Origin: an uncultured Bacilli bacterium
GTDB lineage: Bacteria > Bacillota_I > Bacilli_A > RF39 > UBA660
Direction: 5' to 3'
Assembly: GCA_934098525.1 (NCBI GenBank)
Contig: CAKONZ010000003.1
Location: forward strand, 70,689 to 134,688
DNA length: 64,000 bases
Shown: positions 25,898 through 33,227 of the stretch, piece by piece
How the letters are laid out: each line of letters opens with the position of its first letter
Position numbering within the stretch: position 1 is the first letter of the stretch
Translations under genes and position numbers: made by a program
Notes under the pieces: generated by a model
Database searches by the model: none
Seen by the model: the letters and a program-made list of their open reading frames with translations, nothing else
What the model was told of the DNA's origin: nothing

Positions 25898-26712
25898 CAA
25901 GTTTTCAAAGAGCAATAAAATATGTTTCTATATGTTTTGCCTTTTTTCTAGTATTTGTAATTATTACTTCTATATTTGGGGGAATTTACGCTGTATTTAG
26001 TATATTTGATAGTGGTAAGAGTGAACCTGAGTATGAGGTTGAAAATATTAGTTGTAGTCTTAATGGTGATATTAAATCTTTAGATATTGACACTAATGTT
26101 GTTGATTTGAAGTTATTAATTGGAGATTCTTTTGATGTAAAAACTAATAACAAAAATATAAATTGTAAACAGGATGGTAGTGTTTTAAAGATAAAGGAAA
26201 GTGGTAGTGGTGTTGTAAATTCTAAAAATAAAGTTTTAGAGGTTAGAATACCCAAAGATTATTTGTTTGAATATGTTGATATTGATTCTGATGTAGGAAA
26301 AATTTATGTAGAGAGTGTAAATTCTAAGATATTAAATTTTGATTTAGGAGCAGGAGATGCTAATATTGATTATATAAATTCTGGTGATGTTGATGTGGAG
26401 ACTGGTGCTGGTAATTTTTATATTAATTCAGGAACTATTGGTAATTTAGAACTTGATCAAGGTGTTGGTAAAGTTTATGTTAATGCTTATTTAAGAGGAA
26501 CAAGTAAGATAGAAGGCGGTGTAGGTAAACTTGATATTAATTTACTTGGAGGTAAAGATAATTATAGAATAGTTGTTGAAAAAGGTGTTGGTTCTATTAA
26601 AGTGGATGGCAATGCTGTTGGTAATGAAAATATGATTGGTTCAGGAAATAGTAAGGTTAATATTGAGGGTGGAGTTGGAGAGATTAATATTAATTTTAAG
26701 AGTAATGATTGA
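25894..26712 (+). CDS. LiaG-like/DUF4097-type envelope protein
   Basis: The 272-residue protein has one N-terminal membrane helix (about residues 9-32) and an extracellular beta-solenoid-like domain built of short repeats (VDVETGAGNFYINSG, LDQGVGKVYVNA, IEGGVGKLDIN, VEKGVGSIKV, IEGGVGEININ). Such G-V-G repeats occur in DUF4097/LiaG-like adhesin domains. It overlaps the LiaF-like gene by four bases, so the two probably act together at the envelope. The ligand is unknown. Confidence 0.75.
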   Translation: MTSFQRAIKYVSICFAFFLVFVIITSIFGGIYAVFSIFDSGKSEPEYEVENISCSLNGDIKSLDIDTNVVDLKLLIGDSFDVKTNNKNINCKQDGSVLKIKESGSGVVNSKNKVLEVRIPKDYLFEYVDIDSDVGKIYVESVNSKILNFDLGAGDANIDYINSGDVDVETGAGNFYINSGTIGNLELDQGVGKVYVNAYLRGTSKIEGGVGKLDINLLGGKDNYRIVVEKGVGSIKVDGNAVGNENMIGSGNSKVNIEGGVGEININFKSND

Positions 26713-26728
26713 ATTGGTTAATGTTTTG

Positions 26729-26762
26729 AAATAGCAATAATGATTTTATTGCTATTTTTTTG
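26729..26762 (+). terminator. Terminator after the LiaF/LiaG-like pair
   Basis: ATAGCAATAA and TTATTGCTAT form a perfect 10-bp stem, followed by seven T. Confidence 0.9.
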
Positions 26763-26817
26763 TGATTTATTTATCACTAAATGTTGTTTGATTCATACAA
26801 TAATGTAGGTGATAAAC

Positions 26818-28020
26818 ATGTATTTTAGAAAACAAATAAAAGGTATAGTTGTAGATGCTGGACATGGTGGTGATGATCCAGGTGCTAGTGGAAATGGTAT
26901 TATAGAAAAGGAATATACTTTAAGGGCTGCTAAGTATATGGCTGATAGGTTTAAGGAGTTGGGTATTCCGGTGGTTATGACAAGAACAGACGACGAAACT
27001 CTTAGTCATTCAGAGAGAGTGAAGAGAATTTTGAATGCTTTTGGTAATAGTGATGATGTAATTGTTTTATCTAATCACATTAATGCCGGAGGTGGCGATG
27101 GTGCTGAAGTAGTTTATGCTTTAAGAAATAATGATACTTTAGCTAAAAAGGTTTTAGATTCTATTGGTAGTGAGGGACAAAATACTAGAAAGTATTATCA
27201 GAGAAGATTACCAAGTGATACTTCTAAAGATTATTACTTTATTCATAGAGAAACTGGTGTTACTCAACCATTATTAATTGAGTATGGCTTTTTAGATAGT
27301 CCTAAGGATGATGTTAATCAACTTAAAAACAATTTATTGGATTATGTAGAAGCAGTTGTTAGAGCTGTTGCAGAATATGCTGGATATAATTATGTAGCTC
27401 CTGGTGGTGCTAATACATATACTGTTAAATCTGGTGATAGTTTATGGAAAATTGCAAACGAATATGGTGTTACGGTAGACGAACTTAAAAAGGCTAATAA
27501 TTTATCTTCTAATGTTCTTAATATTGGCCAAATATTAAAGATACCTACTAAAGAAGTAGAATCAGATAATATTTATATAGTAAAATCTGGTGATAGTTTG
27601 TGGAAAATAGCAAATGAATATGATGTTACAGTAGACGAACTTAAAAAAGCAAATAATTTAACATCTAATGTTCTTAGTATTGGTCAAAAGTTAGTTATTC
27701 CTTCAGAAACTGTTGTTTCAGATCAAACATATTATACTGTTCAATCAGGCGATAGTTTATGGAATATTGCTAAAAGATATGGTGTTTCTGTAGATGAGCT
27801 TAAGAAAGCAAATAATTTATCTTCAAATTTACTTACAATTGGTCAAAAATTAATTATTCCAGGAGAGAATTTTAATAATCATCAAAAATATGTAGTACAA
27901 TCAGGTGATAGTTTGTGGAAAATTGCTAATAAGTATAATGTTTCTGTAGATGATTTAATAAAATTAAATAATTTAAATAATACTTTACTTAGTATTGGTC
28001 AAGAACTTTTAATACCATAA
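26818..28020 (+). CDS. N-acetylmuramoyl-L-alanine amidase with four LysM domains
   Basis: The 400-residue protein begins with an Amidase_3 domain (about residues 8-185). Zinc ligands are visible: His in VDAGHGGDDPG, Glu in EKEYTLRAAK, His in SNHINAGGGDG; the catalytic Glu is in LIEYGF. Four LysM repeats follow (starting about residues 200, 252, 305 and 357), each with the SGDSLWxIA core that binds GlcNAc chains. No signal peptide is seen: the catalytic domain starts at residue 8. ATG 26818 is preferred since TAGGTGAT lies before it. The lack of a leader suggests release by lysis, mother-cell action or non-classical export. Confidence 0.92.
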   Translation: MYFRKQIKGIVVDAGHGGDDPGASGNGIIEKEYTLRAAKYMADRFKELGIPVVMTRTDDETLSHSERVKRILNAFGNSDDVIVLSNHINAGGGDGAEVVYALRNNDTLAKKVLDSIGSEGQNTRKYYQRRLPSDTSKDYYFIHRETGVTQPLLIEYGFLDSPKDDVNQLKNNLLDYVEAVVRAVAEYAGYNYVAPGGANTYTVKSGDSLWKIANEYGVTVDELKKANNLSSNVLNIGQILKIPTKEVESDNIYIVKSGDSLWKIANEYDVTVDELKKANNLTSNVLSIGQKLVIPSETVVSDQTYYTVQSGDSLWNIAKRYGVSVDELKKANNLSSNLLTIGQKLIIPGENFNNHQKYVVQSGDSLWKIANKYNVSVDDLIKLNNLNNTLLSIGQELLIP

Positions 28021-28041
28021 AAAAAGTGAATAAATCACTTT
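28017..28041 (-). terminator. Hairpin between the LysM amidase and the SleB-like gene
   Basis: AAAGTGA and TCACTTT form a 7-bp stem. A T run follows only on the minus strand, so it mainly serves the SleB-like gene. Confidence 0.7.
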
Positions 28042-28462
28042 AGTGTATTTGTCTGCATACGCCAGAATAGGGGATGTAAAAACAATGTTTTTTATATCTC
28101 CCAGAGTTCTTTTGTTCATACCAATATGCTGAACATGGATTTTCTGTAGAGTAAAACCACAAGGCATTGGTTGCAGGATAATAATATTCTCCTCTTAAAA
28201 TTCTATCTGCTAAAGATAATTCTTTGCTTGTTGGATTGCCAATGAAAAGTGATGAATTTATTCCAGAAAATCCTCCTGGTGATTGGTATACTACGTCATT
28301 TATAGTTCTTATATTTTTAAATGTTAGACAGTCTGCTAATGCTCTATTCATTATTACATTTCCAACCATTAACATTCCTAAGTCACCTTCGGATATTGCT
28401 TCAGCTCTCATTAATCTTGCTAATAATTCTTTTTCTTTTTTTGTATAATTTATTATACTCAT
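28040..28462 (-). CDS. SleB/CwlJ-type cell wall hydrolase
   Basis: The protein has 140 residues from the ATG at 28462, which has GAGGTG upstream; reading further upstream would translate the antisense of tRNA-Trp and is not credible. It matches the Hydrolase_2 (SleB/CwlJ) domain: KELLARLMRAEAISEGDLGM, VGNVIMNR, SPGGFSGI, and a C-terminal ALWFYSTENPCSAYWY. In spore formers these enzymes degrade cortex peptidoglycan; similar proteins also occur in vegetative cells. There is no signal peptide. It is convergent with the LysM amidase. Confidence 0.87.
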   Translation of the reverse strand: MSIINYTKKEKELLARLMRAEAISEGDLGMLMVGNVIMNRALADCLTFKNIRTINDVVYQSPGGFSGINSSLFIGNPTSKELSLADRILRGEYYYPATNALWFYSTENPCSAYWYEQKNSGRYKKHCFYIPYSGVCRQIH

Positions 28463-28504
28463 ATTTACACCTCTATAAAATATATGAAAAATATTTAAAA
28501 AAAC

Positions 28505-28534
28505 TAGACAAATTTTGATATTTATTGATATAAT
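28505..28534 (+). promoter_or_regulatory. Promoter of tRNA-Trp
   Basis: TAGACA at 28505-28510 and TATAAT at 28529-28534 with an 18-base spacer, ending 12 bases before the tRNA. Confidence 0.75.
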
Positions 28535-28546
28535 ATATTTATATTT

Positions 28547-28620
28547 AGGGGCATAGTTCAATGGTAGAATGTCGGTCTCCAAAACCGCTGATGTGGGTTC
28601 AACTCCTACTGCCCCTGCCA
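28547..28620 (+). tRNA. tRNA-Trp (CCA)
   Basis: The 7-bp acceptor stem AGGGGCA/TGCCCCT, the D arm with AGTTCAATGGTAGAA, the anticodon loop CTCCAAA (anticodon CCA, bases 28579-28581), the T arm with GGTTCAACTCC, discriminator G and encoded CCA end are all present. Since TGA is a stop codon, no TCA-anticodon tRNA is needed. Confidence 0.97.
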
Positions 28621-28654
28621 AATGGATTGTTTCAAGCTATTGTGCTTGTTTGAT

Positions 28655-28684
28655 AAACTTGGTACGATTGTATCAAGTTTTTTT
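28655..28684 (+). terminator. Terminator after tRNA-Trp
   Basis: An 11-bp stem (AAACTTGGTAC with GTATCAAGTTT, one G-T pair) with a GATT loop is followed by seven T. Confidence 0.9.
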
Positions 28685-28700
28685 GTGTAATATTTTAGTA

Positions 28701-28729
28701 AAACCGATATGATTTTTATATCGGTTTTT
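28701..28729 (+). terminator. Second hairpin after tRNA-Trp
   Basis: AAACCGATAT and ATATCGGTTT form a perfect 10-bp stem with a GATTTTT loop, followed by TT. It makes a tandem terminator with the previous hairpin. Confidence 0.75.
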
Positions 28730-29262
28730 GGATATCTATTATGAGATTACTTGATTTTTTGCTATTGAAAAGGAATTATTTCTCTATATTATTGATTTTT
28801 ACTTTGCATTTCAATGCTTAAAAACAAGAAAAGAGGAAAGGTGTTGCTACAATAGTTTTGTAAATGGTTTCTATATTAATTGTTATTTGAGAATTAATTA
28901 TATTTGTTAATTATTAAAAAGTAAAATTATTGATAATCAAAAAGTATTTAGTTTTGTACATTGTATGAAAGTGAAATTAAAAAAATGGATAAATTTACCA
29001 AATTTGATAATATAAAAATCCTTGCTAATTCATTATCTGAATTGTTTAGTCTGTGAAAAATTCTTAACTTAGTAAAGAAAAAAGTTTATTATAAGAATTA
29101 ATATTTTTAATTGCATTTGGCATTGTGATTACTATTATTGTTGATTTAAAAATTAAATGGTATAGAGTTATATTTTTGTTATTATGCGAATATAATATGT
29201 TAGATACACTAATTTTTTAGTTGAAAAATTTTTGTTTAATAATTACATGCATTACAAAAAAG
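28730..29262 (+). other. Gene-poor AT-rich stretch
   Basis: No credible gene is visible. Two fragments might be decayed coding sequence: a 23-codon frame at 28985 (starts MDKFTKFDNIKIL) and a 42-codon hydrophobic frame at 29095-29220 (contains LIAFGIVITIIVDLKIKWY) that has no start codon and a different phase. They could be pieces of one broken membrane protein gene, but the evidence is weak. No repeats, tRNA fragments or transposase remains were seen. Confidence 0.4.
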
Positions 29263-29290
29263 TTGACAAATTGCTTTAAATATGTATAAT
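29263..29290 (+). promoter_or_regulatory. Consensus promoter of the 29.3 kb leader
   Basis: TTGACA at 29263-29268 and TATAAT at 29285-29290 with a 16-base spacer. Transcription should start near 29297. Confidence 0.88.
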
Positions 29291-29295
29291 ATTTG

Positions 29296-29394
29296 GTAGT
29301 GAGGAGATATAAGATTTATTTATTGAGCTATCTCGGGGATAACCTACACGAGCTATTGCACGGAGTCACTATTAATGATTTTCGTGTTTTTTTT
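29296..29394 (+). ncRNA. Structured leader RNA with terminator, possible riboswitch or attenuator
   Basis: The transcript begins with TAGTGA (29297-29302), which pairs with TCACTA (29366-29371) as a closing helix. Inside, GAGATA (29304-29309) pairs with TATCTC (29329-29334). ACACGA (29346-29351) can instead pair with TCGTGT (29382-29387), which is followed by eight T, giving a terminator. The closing helix and the terminator are partly exclusive, as in transcriptional riboswitches. The gene at 29429 starts 35 bases after the T run. I could not match it to a known riboswitch class, T-box or protein-binding leader. Confidence 0.55.
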
Positions 29395-29428
29395 GCCTTT
29401 TTATACGGAGGTCAAGAAAGGAGTTTTT

Positions 29429-29968
29429 ATGAAATTAGATAAGTTTTTAAAACCAAGTAAATTTTCAAGAGAAGACGAATCTATTTATAAAATGTATAAT
29501 TTAACTAAAGATTATTATGCTGATGATTATGTATTATATAAGAAATATTTACAAGGTAATACTGAGGATTTTAATCAACATGATTATATGAATACTTTTG
29601 TTTTGTCTTTATTACAACAATTAGGATTTAATATGGCTGAAGTAGGAACTTATTTTTATAAAGATGTTATATTGAAAACAATTACTTATTTAAATGTTGA
29701 TAATCCTAATTATGGAGAAATAATAGCTCAAGTTAATAATGAGTATTCTTCTTTGTATCATGATATTTCAAGGAATGAAAAAGATGTAGGTGTTAGTACT
29801 TTTCATCTTTGTATAAAAAAAGCTATTAATAATATAAGTACTGAAAATATAGATGCTAATTTATATGATGAAATATTTTCTAAGGCTTATAATATGGATT
29901 ACAAGGCTAGAGCCTATGTATTAGCAAATTATGCATTAGATAATCAAATTGTTAGAAAAAGAAAATAG
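29429..29968 (+). CDS. Unknown protein, possible Spo0A C-terminal-like domain
   Basis: This 179-residue soluble protein is not certainly recognised. From residue 50 on, its pattern resembles the Spo0A C-terminal DNA-binding domain: VLSLLQQLGFNMAEVGTYFY sits like the Spo0A region with IGVPAHIKGYLYLREAI, TFHLCIKKAINN sits like VERAIRHAIEVAW, and ENIDANLYDEIFSKAY like GNIDSISSLFGYT. The alignment was made by eye and the key VERAIRHAIE residues are poorly kept. There is no receiver domain; the first 50 residues are unassigned. Start: ATG 29429 with AAAGGAG upstream. It follows the structured leader and ends at a terminator. Confidence 0.45.
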   Translation: MKLDKFLKPSKFSREDESIYKMYNLTKDYYADDYVLYKKYLQGNTEDFNQHDYMNTFVLSLLQQLGFNMAEVGTYFYKDVILKTITYLNVDNPNYGEIIAQVNNEYSSLYHDISRNEKDVGVSTFHLCIKKAINNISTENIDANLYDEIFSKAYNMDYKARAYVLANYALDNQIVRKRK

Positions 29969-29978
29969 ATAAGTTTTT

Positions 29979-30011
29979 AACACAAAGTTATTTTTTGACT
30001 TTGTGTTTTTG
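29979..30011 (+). terminator. Terminator after the 29.4 kb gene
   Basis: AACACAAAGT and ACTTTGTGTT form a perfect 10-bp stem followed by T residues. Confidence 0.88.
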
Positions 30012-30024
30012 TTTTAAATTAAGA

Positions 30025-30052
30025 TTGACTTTTATTACAAATATATTATAAT
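30025..30052 (+). promoter_or_regulatory. Promoter of the small gene and Nudix gene
   Basis: TTGACT at 30025-30030 and TATAAT at 30047-30052 with a 16-base spacer. Confidence 0.82.
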
Positions 30053-30084
30053 AAACATGTTATTATGTTAAATGGGAGAATAAT

Positions 30085-30273
30085 ATGAATGATATAAATA
30101 TTTTTAGAAAAAAAGTGGATATGTTGGTGCTTGGTACTTATGTTATGTTCTCTTATTATGATAAATCTTTGAGTGAGATAGATAGAGTAAAACGTGATGA
30201 AACTTTAAGAGATTTTTATTATGCTAGATTAAATAATAAAACTAAGGTTGTTAGAGTTAGAAAGAAGAGGTAG
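30085..30273 (+). CDS. Small basic protein of unknown function
   Basis: The 62-residue protein starts MNDINIFRKKVDMLVLGTY and ends in a strongly basic tail (TKVVRVRKKR). It has no membrane segment and I do not recognise it. A good promoter and the ribosome binding site GGGAGAAT precede the ATG, and it lies two bases before the Nudix gene, so it is very likely translated. The basic tail could bind nucleic acid, but that is a guess. Confidence 0.7.
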   Translation: MNDINIFRKKVDMLVLGTYVMFSYYDKSLSEIDRVKRDETLRDFYYARLNNKTKVVRVRKKR

Positions 30274-30275
30274 GG

Positions 30276-30677
30276 ATGAAGAAGGAAAAATGTTGTGGTG
30301 CAATTGTTTCTCATGATGGAAAAGTTCTGCTTGTTAAACATAAAAATGGTGGTCATATAGCTTTTCCTAAGGGTCATATGGAATATGGTGAAAGTGAAAA
30401 GGAAACTGCTATAAGAGAGGTTTTTGAAGAGACTGGTTTAAATATTAAAATTATAGATGGTTTTAGATATGAGATGGTTTATAGAATTTATAATAATGCT
30501 TTAAAAAAGGTTGTTTTTTTCCAAGGCGAGAAAATTTCTGGTGTAGAAAAGGCTCAAGAAGAAGAAATTTCAGAGTTAATGTGGGTTCCGTATGAAGAAG
30601 CTTATAAATTATTAACTCATGAAGATAGTAAAAAAATGCTTAATAGTTTTATAGAATATCAGAAAGTTTATATATAA
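30276..30677 (+). CDS. Nudix hydrolase, Ap4A hydrolase-like
   Basis: The 133-residue protein has a complete Nudix box between residues 31 and 53 (GHMEYGESEKETAIREVFEE, then TGL), which binds Mg2+ and cleaves nucleoside diphosphates linked to another group. The N-terminus KEKCCGAIVSHDGKVLLVKH and the PKG before the box resemble bacterial diadenosine tetraphosphatase-like members. The true substrate cannot be read from the sequence. It forms an operon with the small gene upstream. Confidence 0.9.
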   Translation: MKKEKCCGAIVSHDGKVLLVKHKNGGHIAFPKGHMEYGESEKETAIREVFEETGLNIKIIDGFRYEMVYRIYNNALKKVVFFQGEKISGVEKAQEEEISELMWVPYEEAYKLLTHEDSKKMLNSFIEYQKVYI

Positions 30678-30678
30678 A

Positions 30679-30706
30679 AAAAGAATTGATTTTCAATTCT
30701 TTTTAA
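30679..30706. terminator. Bidirectional terminator
   Basis: AAAAGAATTGA and TCAATTCTTTT form a perfect 11-bp stem between the convergent Nudix and ZnuA-like genes. Confidence 0.9.
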
Positions 30707-31563
30707 TATGTCTCTTTTTTTAATAGTTCTATATTTTTATACATTATTGATAAGTAGTCTTCGTTGTTATTAGCATTATTTTCTTTTAGGGTTTCTAAAT
30801 TATCATAGATTAACAATTCGCCATCATAATTTTCTTTTAAATCTTTTATTGTTTCATCATTTTCATTATAAGTGAAAATATAATTTAGTTTCTTATTAGC
30901 TAATAGATCTTTTGCTAATGATAGATTATTTTCGTTTACAACGTTATTTTCTTTTAGATTTATTACTTCAAAACCATATTTTGATAAGAAATTTAATGAT
31001 TCGTCTGCAACTATTATTCTTTTATCTTCTGATGCATCAGATATTGTTTTTAGTTCAGCTTCTAATTCAGAAACGTCAATTTTTAATAAATCATATTGGT
31101 TGTTGATTTCATCTATTAAGTATGGATTAGTTATATATTCGCTAAGTTCATTTTTGATGTTTTGGGCTAACATTAATAAGTTTGAAGGATTTAACCAACT
31201 ATTGATACTACTATATGTTGTATCTAATCCGTAAGCTGAGTCAATAATTTTTAAATTATGATTTTTATTTAGTAATGCTTTTGCATATTCTTTTTCATCA
31301 CTTTCTCCATTATAAATAAATAAATCTTTTGAACTGTAATCTTTTATTTGTTTTTTTGTTAGATTGAATTTTGATACATTAACACCATTAGGATAAATAC
31401 TTGAAATGTTAGATTTGTCTCCATAAAGTCTGTTTGTTATATATTCTATTGGATATATTGTTGTTATTATATTTATGTCTTCCATTTCATCTCTTTTGAA
31501 AAAGCATCCGGTTGTTAATATTGTTACTATTACTAAAATAGATAATAAAATTTTATTCTTCAT
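30703..31563 (-). CDS. ZnuA-like solute-binding lipoprotein without the usual metal ligands
   Basis: The 286-residue protein has a lipoprotein signal with lipobox LTTGC (Cys about residue 20). The fold pattern is that of zinc/manganese-binding proteins of the ZnuA/AdcA/TroA family: IITTIYPIEYITNRLYGD at the start and SWLNPSNLLMLAQNI in the middle. But the ligand His are missing: the segment usually PGxDPHxYxPT reads PNGVNVSKFNLT, and HxWLDP reads INSWLNP. It probably does not bind zinc in the family manner. No ABC permease or ATPase gene is adjacent. The start is shared with the end of yidD (11-base overlap). Confidence 0.78.
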   Translation of the reverse strand: MKNKILLSILVIVTILTTGCFFKRDEMEDINIITTIYPIEYITNRLYGDKSNISSIYPNGVNVSKFNLTKKQIKDYSSKDLFIYNGESDEKEYAKALLNKNHNLKIIDSAYGLDTTYSSINSWLNPSNLLMLAQNIKNELSEYITNPYLIDEINNQYDLLKIDVSELEAELKTISDASEDKRIIVADESLNFLSKYGFEVINLKENNVVNENNLSLAKDLLANKKLNYIFTYNENDETIKDLKENYDGELLIYDNLETLKENNANNNEDYLSIMYKNIELLKKETY

Positions 31564-31783
31564 TTTTTACTCCTTTTTTTGGTACTGGATCGTAACCATA
31601 TGTTCCCATAGGAGAACATCTTAATATTCTTTTTATTGCCAGAATTGTTCCTTTTATTGAGCCATGAGTATTGATTGCTTCTATAGCATAATTAGAACAT
31701 GTTGGTATGTGCCTGCATGAATTATGCCATGGTCCTGGGATGTGTTGGTATATTTTTATAAAGAAAATCAATATCTTTTTCAT
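31553..31783 (-). CDS. yidD: Membrane protein insertion efficiency factor YidD
   Basis: YidD has 76 residues. The family core is clear: SCRHIPTCSNYAIEAINTHG, then KGTILAIKRILRCSPMG and YGYDPVP. It assists YidC-dependent membrane insertion at the inner membrane face. It normally lies by rnpA-yidC; here it is upstream of a ZnuA-like gene and overlaps it by 11 bases. The ribosome binding site GGTGAGCA is weak but present. Confidence 0.95.
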   Translation of the reverse strand: MKKILIFFIKIYQHIPGPWHNSCRHIPTCSNYAIEAINTHGSIKGTILAIKRILRCSPMGTYGYDPVPKKGVKNEE

Positions 31784-31878
31784 TTGCTCACCATTATAAG
31801 TTTACTATAAAATTTTAATTTTATCAATCTTGAGTGTTAATTTTTATTATAATATGGTATAGTTATATTGGTGATTTT

Positions 31879-32544
31879 ATGAAAAAATTGTTTAAACAAT
31901 TAAATATTAAACCCAATAATATAGATTTATATAATCAGGCTTTTGTTCATTCATCATATGCTTATGAGCATAATATTAATTCATATGAAACACTTGAATT
32001 TTTAGGTGATGCTATTGTTGATTTAGCTGTTTCAGATTATTTATATAAGAGTAATAAATATAAAGAAGGTGAAATGACTAAAATAAGAGCTAGTTATGTT
32101 TGTGAAAATGCTTTGTATGAATATTCTATGGGGTTAGGATTTAGTGATTATGTTAAACTTGGTGTTGGTGAACAAAAGAGTGGTGGTGCTTGTAAAAAAG
32201 CTATATTAGCAGATATTTTTGAAGCATTTATTGCTGCAATTTATTTAGATTTGGGTTTTGAGAAAGCTAAAAATGTGGCTTTAGGAATTATAGTTCCATA
32301 TATAGAAGATGAAAATGTGTTGTTATTTAGTGATTATAAATCAGAATTACAGGAGGCTGTTCAAACTACTCAAAAGTCATTTAGTTATGAAATTTTAGAG
32401 GAAAGCGGACCTTCTCATAATAAATTTTTTAAAGTGGCTTTAAAGGTTGATGGTATGGTTTATGGTATAGGTAGTGGTGGTTCTAAAAAAGAGGCAGAAC
32501 AGGAAGCTGCTAAGGCTGCACTTAAAATTTTGGCAAAAAAATAA
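31879..32544 (+). CDS. rnc: Ribonuclease III
   Basis: RNase III cleaves double-stranded RNA in rRNA and mRNA processing; 221 residues. The signature SYETLEFLGDAIVDLAVSDY holds catalytic acidic residues, and a second Glu/Asp cluster is in ADIFEAFIAAIYLDLG. A dsRNA-binding domain covers about residues 155-221 (ending KKEAEQEAAKAALKIL). ATG 31879 is preferred, with TTGGTGAT upstream and the usual N-terminus; an in-frame upstream ATG at 31834 is unlikely. A TATAAT at 31848-31853 may be its promoter. smc follows after gmk on the other strand. Confidence 0.96.
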   Translation: MKKLFKQLNIKPNNIDLYNQAFVHSSYAYEHNINSYETLEFLGDAIVDLAVSDYLYKSNKYKEGEMTKIRASYVCENALYEYSMGLGFSDYVKLGVGEQKSGGACKKAILADIFEAFIAAIYLDLGFEKAKNVALGIIVPYIEDENVLLFSDYKSELQEAVQTTQKSFSYEILEESGPSHNKFFKVALKVDGMVYGIGSGGSKKEAEQEAAKAALKILAKK

Positions 32545-32574
32545 GAGTTAATTATTGTAAACTCTTATTTTTTA
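32539..32574. terminator. Bidirectional terminator between rnc and gmk
   Basis: AAATAAGAGTT and AACTCTTATTT form an 11-bp stem with T runs on both strands. Confidence 0.85.
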
Positions 32575-33118
32575 TTATATTTTCTGTTTCTTTTATTGCG
32601 TTTTCTAAATTATCATTTATAATAATATAATCATATAAATCTTTTTTATTTATTTCTTTCTTGGCTTTTTTAATTCTTTCACGTATTTTTTCTTCTTTTT
32701 CAGTATTTCTTTCTCTTAATCTTTTTTCTAATTCTTCTATTGAAGGAGGTGCTATAAATATACTTAATGCATCTTTATCGTATTTTTTAATATTTTCCAT
32801 TCCTTCTACATCTATTTCTAGTATTACATCGTATCCTTGATTTTTCTTTTCTTCTACTTTATGTTTTGGTGTTCCATAATATATATCGTTATATACTTGA
32901 GCATATTCTATGAAATTATTATTTTCTATATTTTTTCTAAATTCTTCTGGTGTTACAAAGAAGTAGTGAACGTTATCTATTTCTTGTTCTCTTTTTTCTC
33001 TTGTTGTCATTGATATTGAATACCATAAATCTTTGTTATTTTTTAATAATTCTTTTATTATGGTTCCTTTTCCTACTCCAGAAGGACCAGATATTATTAT
33101 TAGTCTTCCTTTTTTCAT
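32552..33118 (-). CDS. gmk: Guanylate kinase
   Basis: Gmk converts GMP to GDP with ATP; 188 residues. The P-loop ISGPSGVGKGTI is at residues 8-19. TTREKREQEIDNVHYFFV binds GMP, and EIDVEGMENIKK and IFIAPPSIEELEKRLRER are further family signatures. GAGGTGAATT precedes the ATG on the minus strand. The gene interrupts the common rnc-smc neighbourhood. Confidence 0.97.
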   Translation of the reverse strand: MKKGRLIIISGPSGVGKGTIIKELLKNNKDLWYSISMTTREKREQEIDNVHYFFVTPEEFRKNIENNNFIEYAQVYNDIYYGTPKHKVEEKKNQGYDVILEIDVEGMENIKKYDKDALSIFIAPPSIEELEKRLRERNTEKEEKIRERIKKAKKEINKKDLYDYIIINDNLENAIKETENIIKNKSLQ

Positions 33119-33227
33119 AATTCACCTCTTTATGTATATTATATATGTTTTTTAAAAAAATACAAACGTTATCTTTTTAAATTTGCTATTATTTGTTATA
33201 ATTATTAAATAGATAGAAGGTGTTTAT

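Noticed and set aside
28463..28621. Upstream extension of the SleB-like gene to 28621
   Set aside because: The extension would translate the antisense of tRNA-Trp; the ATG at 28462 has a proper ribosome binding site.
29296..29394. Identification of the 29.3 kb leader as a THF riboswitch or T-box
   Set aside because: The end GAGCTATTGCACGGAG superficially resembles the THF aptamer, but the other conserved parts do not match; no T-box sequence is present.
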